DNA from: UBA4416 sp040387475
GTDB taxonomy: Bacteria; Bacteroidota; Bacteroidia; B-17B0; Aurantibacillaceae
NCBI GenBank assembly: GCA_040387475.1
Contig: JAZKDT010000055.1
Location: forward strand, 21,667-85,666
DNA length: 64,000 nt
Direction: 5' to 3'
Shown: positions 17,788 to 28,100 of the stretch, in pieces
Layout of the letters: every line of letters begins with the position of its first letter
How positions within the stretch are numbered: the first letter of the stretch is position 1
Notes under the pieces: model-generated
The model's input: the letters and a program-made list of their open reading frames with translations, nothing else
What the model was told of the DNA's origin: nothing
Database searches by the model: none
Position numbers and translations under genes: made by a program

Positions 17788-20490
17788 CTACTTAACAAAT
17801 ATCTGTAAGAAGCCTTTCAGGTCGCGCGATACTATTCCGGTTACCCTTATCTCATTTACCTGGCATACGTAAAAATAGGTGCCTTCGGTAGCCAGTAATT
17901 TTGACTGGATCACTTTACCATCCCAGTTAAATGCAGGGTCGGTAGTTTCATACACTAAAGTTCCCCAACGGTTATATACTTTAAGATCTATATCCTTAAC
18001 AAATTTGTTTTTAATTGCCTTAAAGAAATCGTTTACGCCATCGCCATTTACCGTGATTACATTTGGCAATTCATATTCAGGACAATTATCCACACAAACC
18101 TTGGCGCTTTTAACGCTTTCATTTGCGAAAGAGTCAACAGCTGTAATAGCGTAGCATCCTGCAATAGATTTAAGATCATCGAAAGCCAGGATAGTATCAT
18201 TAAGCTGGAAGATGGAATTCTGAAATACCAGATCTTCGTTATCCGTAGCAGCAAAATAAACATTGTATTTTACCACATCATCAGCACAAGTATGATTGGG
18301 ATTATTCCATATCAATGATAAGCTTGGCACTTCGCAATCTGAAACTATTTCTAATTTTGGGGCGCAGGGAGGTGTTGTATCTTTTGGCTTATCGCACACT
18401 TCCTGCGAATAGTTGTATAAAGGCCTAATAATATTTGTGTCGGAGTACTGCCCTTCCGCTTTGATTTTATAACAATACAAAGCTCCGTTAATCAAACCTG
18501 TATCCGTATAAGTCAGAAAGTTAGTACTATCTTTTAAAGTAAATACGGTTTGAGTTGGATCTTTTTTATAGATATAAAATTTATAATTATTCCATGGCAC
18601 CTGTTGCTGCCAGTTCAGCGTCAACTGGTTATCACTTGGTGTTAAGGTTAAGAAAACCGACGACGCTTTTTGTCCGTTACCCACAAATTGTCCATTAGCG
18701 TAAAACTCAATTTTATAGGTATGCGGAATCGTTTTCGTATCAATGCCAGTATGGGTAAAGGTAGTATCAGAAAGCTGGTTAAAGCCGGCGAAATACGTTT
18801 TTGTAACAGAAAACACGGGGGACGCTCCAAATGTTCCGTTAAACCCGTCATGATGTACCAGCCTGAATTCATAAGGTCCCGGAACAGCGATCGTATCCAA
18901 AGCATTCGCGCCTAAAATTGGTTTTATCCATCGTACTTCGATAGAACCATTAACAGGATCGGTTGTTTTCACATCCACATTTACTAAAATAGGAACATCG
19001 CGTTTTAGCTGCACACAATTGGTTTGGCCAGAGGCATAACTTTCGGCGCCGTCTGAATAAACGGCCACCACTACATAATTGTAATTGGTGCCATGTGTTA
19101 ATCCACTACCTCCGTTTGTATCCATAAAGGTGGTATCATTAGCCGTGCCTGTACATCCAATTCTGGTGAAACCGGAAGATAAAGGCACTCCCGTCTCGCA
19201 ATTAGCATGCGACCATGGTAAGCAATCATTTTTCCGGTAAATACAATACTTGAGAATGATATTACTTCCCGATGTCAGATGACAAACAGGCTTTGCCCAG
19301 GTCACTTTAATACTTGTTCCTAAAGGAACGGCAGTTACATTGAGTGGCGGCGGTGGAACAACCGTAATATTAAATGTCTTAAAATCTACCAGGCTAACCA
19401 TTGGATCGTTGTCCTCCACTTTTACAGTTACCTGGTAAGGTGTTTTACGAATGTGATTACAATTGGTATTCCATGTAAAAACACCACTAACCGGTGTGAG
19501 AGTAGAAGACGAAGCGAAGGTAGCTACAGAAGGAGTTACGTTAAAAGGACCTCCGTTAGCAGTAAGTGTAAGAAAATCCGGATCCGGATCAGTAGCTGTA
19601 ATGGTTTTTGTGATCGTGCTTCCAGCAACTACACAGGTATCAGTAATTACCTTAATAAGAGGCTGGTTATTATTACAGGCTCCTACAGTAACCTGCATAT
19701 CGCGAAGGATATAACCAATTAAAAAATATGTGCCATTGTCTTTTTTTCGCCATTCTCTAATGATGATCGCTAAATTATATTCGCCCTGCAATTGGGGTGT
19801 ACACCAGGTAAGCGTTCCATTGGTAGGATGAATATTATAGGTTCCACCACCGGTGGCGGGATATGTATAACCCGGAATGGTTGTACCACCTGTACCGCGG
19901 CAATTGGTTAATTCATAAGAGAGACTGTCACCTTCCAGATCAAAAGCACCCGGATTATGACTAAAACATTTCCCGACACAGCCATTATCGATAGGGCGGA
20001 AGGTTAATTCAGGTGAACTGTTCTTCCCTGTACTGAATGTTGGGATCACTAAAAACGACTCAATATAAAAAACCTGGTTAACCGAATTAGGCAAGTTAAT
20101 AACGTTTGCGTTTCGATTAGGATCAGTCATGGTAATTAAATAGTTGCCAGGTCCCGGATACGTATGTGTGGTTTCATATTCGTTTAACTTAATGATACTG
20201 CTAATTGCCACACCTTCACAGGCGGGATAACAAGGGCCGTTACATGGAAAAGAAACACTATTACTCCTTAGCACCACTGCGCGCGTACCATCCCCGAAAT
20301 ACACTGTATCCTCACATCTGTCTGCCAAATTAGATCCGCCGATGTTAGTGTAGGTAGTTACTTTTATCTTATAGGTATAACCCGACATCCAGGTGTATGT
20401 AATTTCGCCGGCACGGTTGTGAGTAGCTTTAATGCTGAGGAAAGATCCTAAACAAAAAATAGTGAATATTAAATAGCGGAACCTCTTCAT
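17788..20490 (-). CDS. Large secreted protein with T9SS type B sorting domain
   Basis: A 900-residue exported protein. It has a signal peptide (MKRFRYLIFTIFCLGSFLS), an N-terminal domain of about 270 residues shared with the next gene upstream (AGEITYTWMSGYTYKI, HTYPGPGNYLIT, PTFSTGKNSSPELTF) and several fibronectin/Ig-like beta modules (about 300-790). The C-terminus is of gliding-motility type B (PNVITVNGDGVNDFF, then DLKVYNRWGTLVYET). This tail directs T9SS export and surface delivery. I chose ATG 20490 rather than an in-frame codon 54 bases upstream, because the upstream extension overlaps the preceding gene and destroys the signal peptide. The ligand or role is unknown. Confidence 0.9.
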   Translation of the reverse strand: MKRFRYLIFTIFCLGSFLSIKATHNRAGEITYTWMSGYTYKIKVTTYTNIGGSNLADRCEDTVYFGDGTRAVVLRSNSVSFPCNGPCYPACEGVAISSIIKLNEYETTHTYPGPGNYLITMTDPNRNANVINLPNSVNQVFYIESFLVIPTFSTGKNSSPELTFRPIDNGCVGKCFSHNPGAFDLEGDSLSYELTNCRGTGGTTIPGYTYPATGGGTYNIHPTNGTLTWCTPQLQGEYNLAIIIREWRKKDNGTYFLIGYILRDMQVTVGACNNNQPLIKVITDTCVVAGSTITKTITATDPDPDFLTLTANGGPFNVTPSVATFASSSTLTPVSGVFTWNTNCNHIRKTPYQVTVKVEDNDPMVSLVDFKTFNITVVPPPPLNVTAVPLGTSIKVTWAKPVCHLTSGSNIILKYCIYRKNDCLPWSHANCETGVPLSSGFTRIGCTGTANDTTFMDTNGGSGLTHGTNYNYVVVAVYSDGAESYASGQTNCVQLKRDVPILVNVDVKTTDPVNGSIEVRWIKPILGANALDTIAVPGPYEFRLVHHDGFNGTFGASPVFSVTKTYFAGFNQLSDTTFTHTGIDTKTIPHTYKIEFYANGQFVGNGQKASSVFLTLTPSDNQLTLNWQQQVPWNNYKFYIYKKDPTQTVFTLKDSTNFLTYTDTGLINGALYCYKIKAEGQYSDTNIIRPLYNYSQEVCDKPKDTTPPCAPKLEIVSDCEVPSLSLIWNNPNHTCADDVVKYNVYFAATDNEDLVFQNSIFQLNDTILAFDDLKSIAGCYAITAVDSFANESVKSAKVCVDNCPEYELPNVITVNGDGVNDFFKAIKNKFVKDIDLKVYNRWGTLVYETTDPAFNWDGKVIQSKLLATEGTYFYVCQVNEIRVTGIVSRDLKGFLQIFVK

Positions 20491-20500
20491 AATAAATGTG

Positions 20501-21586
20501 TTATTGCTTAATGATTTTTTTAATAAGGGATGTGTGTTTATCACCGTTGATTTTTAAAAAATAAATGCCGGGATACAGGTCGTCTGTTTGCAATTGTATC
20601 GTTGGTTCTTTTGTGATCATCGTTTTCAATATTCGGCCTGCTATATCACAGAGTTCAACGGTAAACAATTCTGCTGTGTTTTGGTTGAAGGAAATAGTTA
20701 AGTTTTTGGAAACGGGATTTGGAAACGCAGAGATCGGATTTTCTTTTTCAAAAATGTCATTAATGCGGGTACAATTGGTCACACTCAAGTAAGTATCTCT
20801 TTCCACATAACCAACCATAAAATAATTACCGTTGCCACTATTTCTCCATTCTATTATTCTAATCAATACGCTATACTCTCCCACTAATTGTGGGCTGCAC
20901 CAACTTAATAAACCTGATACAGGGTTAATGCTAAATGTGCCACCTGCACCAGAAGCAGGATAAGAATACCCGGGAACAGGCATTTGTGCGAATCCTTTAC
21001 ACATAGCAATTTCATAAGATAAGCTATCTCCTTCGAAGTCGGTTGCTAATGGATAATGAGTGAAACAGCCATTGTTCATACAACCACTCTCAATAGGATG
21101 ATTATAAAATATAGGAGAAGTGTTTTTCCCTGTGCTAAAGGTTGGAATCACTAAAAGAGATTCGAATGCCATGGTTTGATTAACTGAGTTAGGCATATTG
21201 ATAACTCCCTGATGCCTGTTTGGCTGGTTAAAACATATCGTGTAATTTCCTGGCCCAGGATAGGTATGATTAGCTTCATAAACGTTCATCCTGATAACAG
21301 CTCCAGGTAATACTACACCATCGCAAGCTGGCGCACACATACCTCCACAAAACCCGTTGTTTCTTAATAAAGTTCCACTTGTTCCATCACCAAAACAAAC
21401 AGAATCTACCTGGCAATAGGGATCGCTGATCACGTAAACAGAAGTATAGGTTGTGTAAGTTACTTTGTAAGTATATCCGCTTACCCAACTATAAGTAATA
21501 TTGCCTGCAAAATAGGCAGCTTTAAGTTTTAACGAAAAAACCAGGCAGGATAATATAATTATATAAACACTTTTTTTCAAAGTCAA
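20501..21586 (-). CDS. Secreted protein with T9SS type A sorting domain, paralog of the neighbour
   Basis: A 361-residue exported protein. Residues 25-275 are clearly homologous to the N-terminal domain of the gene downstream (AGNITYSWVSGYTYKV, NHTYPGPGNYTICF, PTFSTGKNTSPIF, DFEGDSLSYEI). The C-terminus, however, is a type A T9SS tail (AFPNPVSKNLTISF ... LYPGIYFLKI ... KIIKQ). No ATG is available at the N-terminus: the candidates are TTG 21586 (MTLKKSVYII) or TTG 21580 (MKKSVYII), and the latter makes a more typical signal peptide. It lies 10 bases upstream of the larger paralog, presumably in one transcript. Confidence 0.88.
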   Translation of the reverse strand: MTLKKSVYIIILSCLVFSLKLKAAYFAGNITYSWVSGYTYKVTYTTYTSVYVISDPYCQVDSVCFGDGTSGTLLRNNGFCGGMCAPACDGVVLPGAVIRMNVYEANHTYPGPGNYTICFNQPNRHQGVINMPNSVNQTMAFESLLVIPTFSTGKNTSPIFYNHPIESGCMNNGCFTHYPLATDFEGDSLSYEIAMCKGFAQMPVPGYSYPASGAGGTFSINPVSGLLSWCSPQLVGEYSVLIRIIEWRNSGNGNYFMVGYVERDTYLSVTNCTRINDIFEKENPISAFPNPVSKNLTISFNQNTAELFTVELCDIAGRILKTMITKEPTIQLQTDDLYPGIYFLKINGDKHTSLIKKIIKQ

Positions 21587-21804
21587 CCAAATGAATGTAA
21601 AATGCCTAAAACCCTTAAAATTTTAGTATTTAAAGATAGAGAAAAATAATTAAAATGAACGTTAAAAATCCCTTTTTGCAAGTAAACAGTTTTAGAATGA
21701 AAATGTCAAATTTATTAACGTTTTTATTTTATATTTATTTCGTCGAAAATGCGATTTAACGTCAGTATTAGTAGTAATTTTACTCCCCTAAACAATCCCT
21801 TTTC

Positions 21805-23757
21805 ATGAGCTCTCATCATCATGGTCAATTAAGCAAAGTTACTGCTGCAGGTCTTTTAGTTACTCTCGGAATTATTTACGGCGATATTGGTACCTCTCCG
21901 CTTTATGTAATGAAGGCCATTGTAGGCGAAGGATTTATTAATGCCAATGTTATTATCGGGGGGATGTCGCTTGTGTTCTGGACACTGACGCTACAAACGA
22001 CCATCAAATATGTGATCTTTACACTAAAAGCTGACAATAAAGGTGAGGGCGGAATATTTTCATTATACGCCCTTATTAAAAAGGCTAAACGCAAATGGCT
22101 GATTTTTCCGGCCATTATTGGTGGATGTTGTATTTTAGGAGAAGGGATCATTACGCCGCCCATCTCGGTAGCATCAGCCGTTGAGGGTTTAAAACTGATC
22201 CCGCGTTTCAGTGAAATACATACCATTCCTATTGTTATTGCGATCATCACCTTATTATTTTTTATCCAGCAGTTTGGAACCAAATTTATTGGTAAATTTT
22301 TCGGGCCTATTATGCTCGTTTGGTTCTTAACCCTTGGATCGGTAGGCTTATTTAGTTTATTACAAAACCCATCTGTATTAAAAGCATTAAATCCTTATTA
22401 CGGTATACATTTATTATTTACACATAAGGGTGCATTTTGGTTGCTAGGCGCTGTGTTTCTGTGTACAACCGGGGCCGAAGCGCTTTACTCTGATATGGGA
22501 CATTGTGGCCGCAAGAATATCCGTATGAGCTGGATTTTTGTTAAAACGATGTTGGTTTTAAATTACATGGGACAAACCGCCTGGCTAGTTTCTAAGGACG
22601 GACAAGTATTACACGGTTCCAACCCTTTTTACTCTATTATGCCCGATTGGTTTTTACCGGTAGGAATTGGGATTGCAACCATAGCAACGGTTGTAGCCTC
22701 CCAGGCCCTCATCAGCGGATCCTTTACACTTATTAATGAGGCTATGCGTTTAAATTTCTGGCCAAAAGTAGAGATCAAATACCCTACCGACCTGAAAGGG
22801 CAAATGTATATCCCATCTATTAACTGGTTACTTTACATAGGATGTGTATTCATTGTTTTGTTCTTTAAAGAGTCCAAAGAAATGGAGGCCGCTTACGGCT
22901 TGACCATTATTTTGGGGATGATCATGTCGTCGCGCTTATTGGCTTTTTTCATGACACTGAAGAAGTTTCCCAAAATGTTCGTCTGGATTTTTGTGGTCAC
23001 TTACATCATTGTAGAAGGTTCCTTCCTGATAGCCAATCTCGAAAAATTCCCTAAAGGTGGTTACATTACTTTATTAATAGCGTTGTTTTTAGCAAGTGTG
23101 ATGGGTTGTTGGTATATGGCAAAAATTATTCGCCAGCGATACACGGATATTGTGCCATTAGCCAATTACAAACAAATGCTGGTTGATCTGAGTGCAGATA
23201 ACTCCATTCAAAAATATGCCACACATTTGGTATATATGACCAGTGCGAATGATCCATCCACGATCGAATCAAAAGTTATTTATTCGATTTTGCAGAAGCG
23301 ACCTAAAAAAGCCGATGTTTACTGGTTTGTACATGTAGATGTAGTGGATGAACCTTACCGTATGGATTATAAAGTAACCCAGATAGCTGAAGAAGATATT
23401 GTACGTATTGATTTCAGGCTGGGGTTCAGGATTGCACCAAAGATCAATTTAATGTTCAGACATGTGGTATCTGATATGGTGAAGAACAAGGAAGTGGATA
23501 TTACCAGCCGTTACGAATCGTTGAACAAAAATAATGTGATCGGTGATTTTAAATTTGTGGTTTTAGAAAAATTCCTGTCTTATGAAAATGACTTGCCATT
23601 TAAGGAAAAGATGATCCTGAACATTTATTTCTTCCTGAAAAAATACAGCTTAAGTGAAGCTAAGGCCTTTGGTTTGGATAGCAGCTCTGTGAAGATCGAG
23701 AAATTCCCGATGGTGATCAGCAAACCAAAAGAGTTGCATTTGAAACGTATTGAGTAA
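21805..23757 (+). CDS. kup: Low-affinity potassium transporter Kup
   Basis: Potassium-proton symporter of the KUP/HAK/KT family in the inner membrane. The 650 residues have the diagnostic GIIYGDIGTSPLYVMKAI near residue 21, GEGGIFSLYALI near 74, GEGIITPPISV near 111 and about twelve hydrophobic helices in the first 430 residues, then a cytoplasmic C-terminal domain. It is transcribed away from the T9SS cargo pair, with a 218-base AT-rich divergent region in which I see no riboswitch. Confidence 0.96.
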   Translation: MSSHHHGQLSKVTAAGLLVTLGIIYGDIGTSPLYVMKAIVGEGFINANVIIGGMSLVFWTLTLQTTIKYVIFTLKADNKGEGGIFSLYALIKKAKRKWLIFPAIIGGCCILGEGIITPPISVASAVEGLKLIPRFSEIHTIPIVIAIITLLFFIQQFGTKFIGKFFGPIMLVWFLTLGSVGLFSLLQNPSVLKALNPYYGIHLLFTHKGAFWLLGAVFLCTTGAEALYSDMGHCGRKNIRMSWIFVKTMLVLNYMGQTAWLVSKDGQVLHGSNPFYSIMPDWFLPVGIGIATIATVVASQALISGSFTLINEAMRLNFWPKVEIKYPTDLKGQMYIPSINWLLYIGCVFIVLFFKESKEMEAAYGLTIILGMIMSSRLLAFFMTLKKFPKMFVWIFVVTYIIVEGSFLIANLEKFPKGGYITLLIALFLASVMGCWYMAKIIRQRYTDIVPLANYKQMLVDLSADNSIQKYATHLVYMTSANDPSTIESKVIYSILQKRPKKADVYWFVHVDVVDEPYRMDYKVTQIAEEDIVRIDFRLGFRIAPKINLMFRHVVSDMVKNKEVDITSRYESLNKNNVIGDFKFVVLEKFLSYENDLPFKEKMILNIYFFLKKYSLSEAKAFGLDSSSVKIEKFPMVISKPKELHLKRIE

Positions 23758-24220
23758 TTCACTTTACAATATTACTTTTTCCATATATAACTTACTTTCT
23801 TTGCCTACCATGCAAAGAAAGTAACAAAGAAAAATAACCGCTTCTTAAATTTATCTCGAAAATCTTAACTTGTTTTTCCGCCTGATTCTGGAAACTCGAT
23901 CTGTGAAAAACAGATCTCAAGCAGCCCAGAATCGTCGCAACACGCTGCGCGTGGCCTTGCTGAAAATAAGTTCGATTTTCGTCCTTGAATTTAAAAGGCG
24001 GATTAGCCCTACCGCGTGAGGGGTGCGAGCGAAATCCTTTTGCCTGCCTCCCGCAAAAGATTGTAGCGGGCCAGCCCGACGACGCTGCCTCCTTGCGGGG
24101 GCACGCCCAAATAATAAAATCCCATCTTTATTCACCTAAAAATCGTGTAAGTGGTCATATAAGTTTTTTAAACAGGCTTTATTAGTTAAAAATGGTTTTA
24201 CATTTGGTAAAACTTTTTTT
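23758..24220. repeat. Intergenic region with GC-rich repeat copy A
   Basis: 463 bases without a convincing gene. The stretch 23940-24118 is much richer in GC than the surroundings and matches, in inverted orientation, the region 28861-29055 beyond the ABC/M1 genes. Shared blocks include CCGCGTGAGGGGTGC (24012-24026), AAATCCTTTTGCC (24042-24054), GCAAAAGATTG (24053-24063), CGGGCCAGCCCG (24067-24078) and CGCCCAAAT (24104-24112). Small frames in it are not gene-like. The right end carries the promoter of the ABC ATPase. Confidence 0.65.
24199..24206 (+). promoter_or_regulatory. Predicted -7 element of the ABC ATPase gene
   Basis: TACATTTG, a perfect TAnnTTTG match, 14 bases before ATG 24221. 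No clear -33 TTTG is present at the expected distance, so support is moderate. Confidence 0.4.
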
Positions 24221-25084
24221 ATGCAATTAACTATTTCCAATGTTTCTAAAACCTACGCTAACGGATTAAAAGCGTTAACCAATGTCAATTTAACCATAGC
24301 CCCGGGCATGTTTGGTTTGCTGGGGCCTAATGGTGCCGGTAAGTCAACCTTAATGAGAACTATTGCAACTTTGCAGGATCCTGACACAGGAAGCATTATG
24401 CTGGGCGACATTGACGTGCTGAAACAAAAAGAAGAGTTAAGGAAAGTGTTGGGTTACCTCCCGCAGGATTTTGGTTTTTATCCGAAAGTAAATGCCGAAG
24501 ATATGCTTCAGCATTTCGCGGTGTTAAAAGGCATCAATAACAAAACCGAGCGTAAAGATATTTGCGACGCGTTATTACATCAAACTAATTTATACGAAGC
24601 ACGTAAAAGAAACTTAAGCGAATACTCAGGCGGGATGCGCCAGCGTTTTGGCATTGCACAAGCGTTGTTAGGTAATCCTAAATTAATTATCGTGGATGAA
24701 CCAACCGCTGGGCTGGATCCTGCAGAGCGAAATCGTTTCCATAATATTTTAAGTGATCTTGGAGAAAATATCATTGTCATTCTTTCTACTCACATTGTAG
24801 AGGATATTAAAAATTTATGCCCGCGTATGGTTATTATGAATCGCGGGCAGGTGTTACTGGATGGTAAACCAAGCGATACAATTGAAGCTATGCGCAATAC
24901 CGTTTGGAAATTAATGATCGATAAAACCGAATTGAATGCTTACAAAGAAAAATATAAAATTATTTCGGCCAAAGTAGTTGACGGTAAAGTATTGATCCAT
25001 GTGAAAAGCGATTCGATACCTGATGCTAATTTCTCAGTAGTTGAGCCAGACCTGGAAGATGTATATTTTTCAAATATTCTTTAA
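24221..25084 (+). CDS. ABC transporter ATP-binding protein
   Basis: A 287-residue ATPase with Walker A GPNGAGKST (about 36-44), Q-loop GYLPQDFGFYP, ABC signature YSGGMRQR (about 132) and Walker B LIIVDEPTAGLDP (about 150-162), plus the switch His in LSTHIVED. It belongs to the ABC-2 export/multidrug-like group. The following gene, 86 bases downstream, encodes the matching permease fused to an M1 peptidase, so the two probably form one complex. The substrate is unknown. Confidence 0.93.
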   Translation: MQLTISNVSKTYANGLKALTNVNLTIAPGMFGLLGPNGAGKSTLMRTIATLQDPDTGSIMLGDIDVLKQKEELRKVLGYLPQDFGFYPKVNAEDMLQHFAVLKGINNKTERKDICDALLHQTNLYEARKRNLSEYSGGMRQRFGIAQALLGNPKLIIVDEPTAGLDPAERNRFHNILSDLGENIIVILSTHIVEDIKNLCPRMVIMNRGQVLLDGKPSDTIEAMRNTVWKLMIDKTELNAYKEKYKIISAKVVDGKVLIHVKSDSIPDANFSVVEPDLEDVYFSNIL

Positions 25085-25170
25085 AGATTTAATCCATAAA
25101 AAACACAGAGCTTGTTCTATGTTGCTATATGGCTAAACCAAATTTGTTACATCACACTTAATATAAAATT

Positions 25171-28100
25171 ATGTTTTTAGAAATACTTCGGTTCGAATTA
25201 AAGTACGCGCTCAAAAAACCATCTACGTATGTGTTTTTTGCCATTTACTTTGCGTTTTATTTATTTTTATCGTTAGCCGCTTCGGGAATCATTCCTTTAG
25301 GATCAAGCGACAGTAATACTTACCTGAACAGTGCAGTAGCCAATGCCAGTTTATACCTGGCGTTTAACCAAAACATACTTGCATTGATTCACAACATGAT
25401 CATCATTGCTATTATGGCAACCGCTATACAACGCGATTTTGAATTTAACTCTCACTCGCTATTCTTTACCAAACCTATTACCAAGCAATCTTATTTCTTC
25501 GGGCGTTTTTTTGGCGTGCTCATTATTGCTTTATTTGTTTTTAGCGGGCAATTATTTGGGTTGTTGTTAGGCAGCGTTATAGGACAGGGGCAATCGGCTA
25601 TGGGGCCTATTGAGTTGTATAATTACATACAGCCCTTTATTTATTTTGTGCTTCCTAATACTTTATTGTTTGGGACTATCTATTTTTCGTTAACTACTTT
25701 TTTACGAAATACAACCATCGCTTACCTGTTTACTGTTATTTTCTTTTTATTTGACCTTGCTGCCAATTCGGTTTTATCGGATATTGATTACCAATCGGTG
25801 GCAGCCATGCTTGACCCCTACGGCAGTAAAGCTTTAAACAAGATCACCCAATACTGGACGCCCTCCGAACAAAATGAAAGACTATTGCCTCTAACCGATG
25901 TACTGTTATATAATCGTTTAGTATGGCTGGGGCTAGCTATATTAATCATGTGGTTTAGCTATGTGAGATTTAGTTTCTCCCAATTTTTAAACCCTTCTAA
26001 AGTATTTTCGTTCCGCAAAAAAGAAGAAAGTCTTTCTCCTCAAATACCCGCCATACAGCATGTAGGTGAACTGCCGAAAGTTACGATCAGCTCGAGCGGA
26101 AAAGCTTTCTGGAACCAACTCTTATTTATTGCAGGCTTTGAATACAAACGCATTATTAAAAGCTACTTCTTTATCATCATGTTGGTGTTGGGCGGTGTAC
26201 TTGCTTATATCGTCAGCAGTTTCAATTCGCTGATATTTGGAACCGAAGTATTCCCTGTAACGTATAACATTGTTGGTCAAACAGGATCCATGTTTCATTT
26301 CATGCTTTCTATCTTGATTATTTTTTATTCTGGCAATTTAGTATTTAACGAAAAGCAATTTAAAGTAGATGAATTGGTAGGTGCATCCCCCATCAAATCA
26401 TCCACCCTTGTACTTGGAAAATATTTAGGTTTGTTAGCTTCGGTGGCGTTGGGCCTACTGGGCGCAATCATTACCGGAGTTATCATTCAATCGCTTAAAG
26501 GTTATTACCAGTTTGAGTTTGGCCAATATATTGAAAGCATCTATGGGCACACCTTCATTAACCTTGCTATTGTAGCGGCGCTTTGTTTTGTGATCCAGTT
26601 TATGGTAAGCAATAAATATGTGGGCTTTGTTATTGCGTTTATTGTAGCGTTTTTATCCCGTATTATTTTTAGCCAGCTGCAATTAAAAAACCCATTGTAT
26701 AATTTTAATTCGAGCGGACCCATGTTGCCGTATAGTGATATGAATGGTTACGGACATACTACGCCTATCTTTTATTTATTTAAAACGTATTGGCTGGCCG
26801 TTATTGTTTTACTATTTGTATTCTCAATCCGCTTTTATTTAAGAGGAAAAGAGAAAGGATTGAAAGCCCGTTTCCGTTTTTCGAAATATGATTCGCACAA
26901 GCAGTTTCGTTTTACGGCTGTTATTGCAGGCATTATATTTCTGGGAATCGGATCACTGATCTACTATAACATTAAAGTAGCCAATAAAATGATATCGAGA
27001 ACCGATGAAGAAAAACTACAGGCAAAGTTTGAACAAACCTATAAACACTTTCAGCATACTTTGCAGCCCCGTGTTGTAGCCAGTTATGTAGAAGTTGATT
27101 TGTTCCCGAACGATTTAGGGGCTAAATTTAAAGGTTATTATTATTTGAAGAACAAACATAAACAAGCTATTGACACCATCCTGATCAATTACAGCAGCGA
27201 GGTAGACCTTAAATCGCTTGCATTCTCTACACCGCATAAAGAGTTGGTAAACGACAAAGACCTGTATGTAAAAGTATTTAAATTAAATACGCCACTGCAA
27301 CCGGGCGATTCGATTAAGATGGATTATAGTATCGATTATTTTCAGAAAGGTTGGTTTAGCAATAATGAGAAATCGGATGTAGTGTATAACGGCACATTTA
27401 TAAATAACAGTTTGCTACCGTCTATAGGTTATAACGAAGCTGTTGAACTTGGTGAAAATGAGGCGCGCAAAAAATATAATTTAAAAGCGAAGCCGCGGAT
27501 GGCTGACATTAATGATACTGCTGCTTATGCCAACACCTATATCAGCAAGGATGCCGACTGGATAAATTTTGAATGTATTGTGAGTACAGTCCCTGATCAG
27601 ATAGCCGTAGCTCCGGGATACTTAATTAAAGAGTACAGCAAAGATGGCCGCCGTTATTTTCATTATAAAATGGATAGTCCCATTCTTAATTTTTATTCTT
27701 TCTTGTCTGCGCGCTATGCGGTGAAAAAAGATAAGTACAAGGATATCCAAATTGAGATCTACTATCATGAAGGACACGAATACAATTTAGACCGCATGAT
27801 CAACTCCATTAAAAAATCCCTGGCTTATTATGAGAAAGCATTTAGTCCTTATCAGCACCGCCAGGTACGTATTTTAGAATTTCCACGTTATGCGAGTTTT
27901 GCACAGTCCTTTCCAAACACGATCCCTTATTCGGAGAGTATAGGGTTTATTGCTGATGTGGATGCTACCGATCCGTTGAGCATTGATTACCCGTTTTATG
28001 TAACAGCCCATGAGGTTGCACACCAATGGTGGGCGCACCAGGTTATTGGAGCTGATGTGCAGGGAGCAACACTCATGAGCGAATCGATGGCTGAGTACAG

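Noticed and set aside
23917..24185. Short frames inside GC-rich repeat copy A
   Set aside because: They are not conserved between the two repeat copies and have Arg/Pro/Ala-rich composition unlike the neighbouring proteins.
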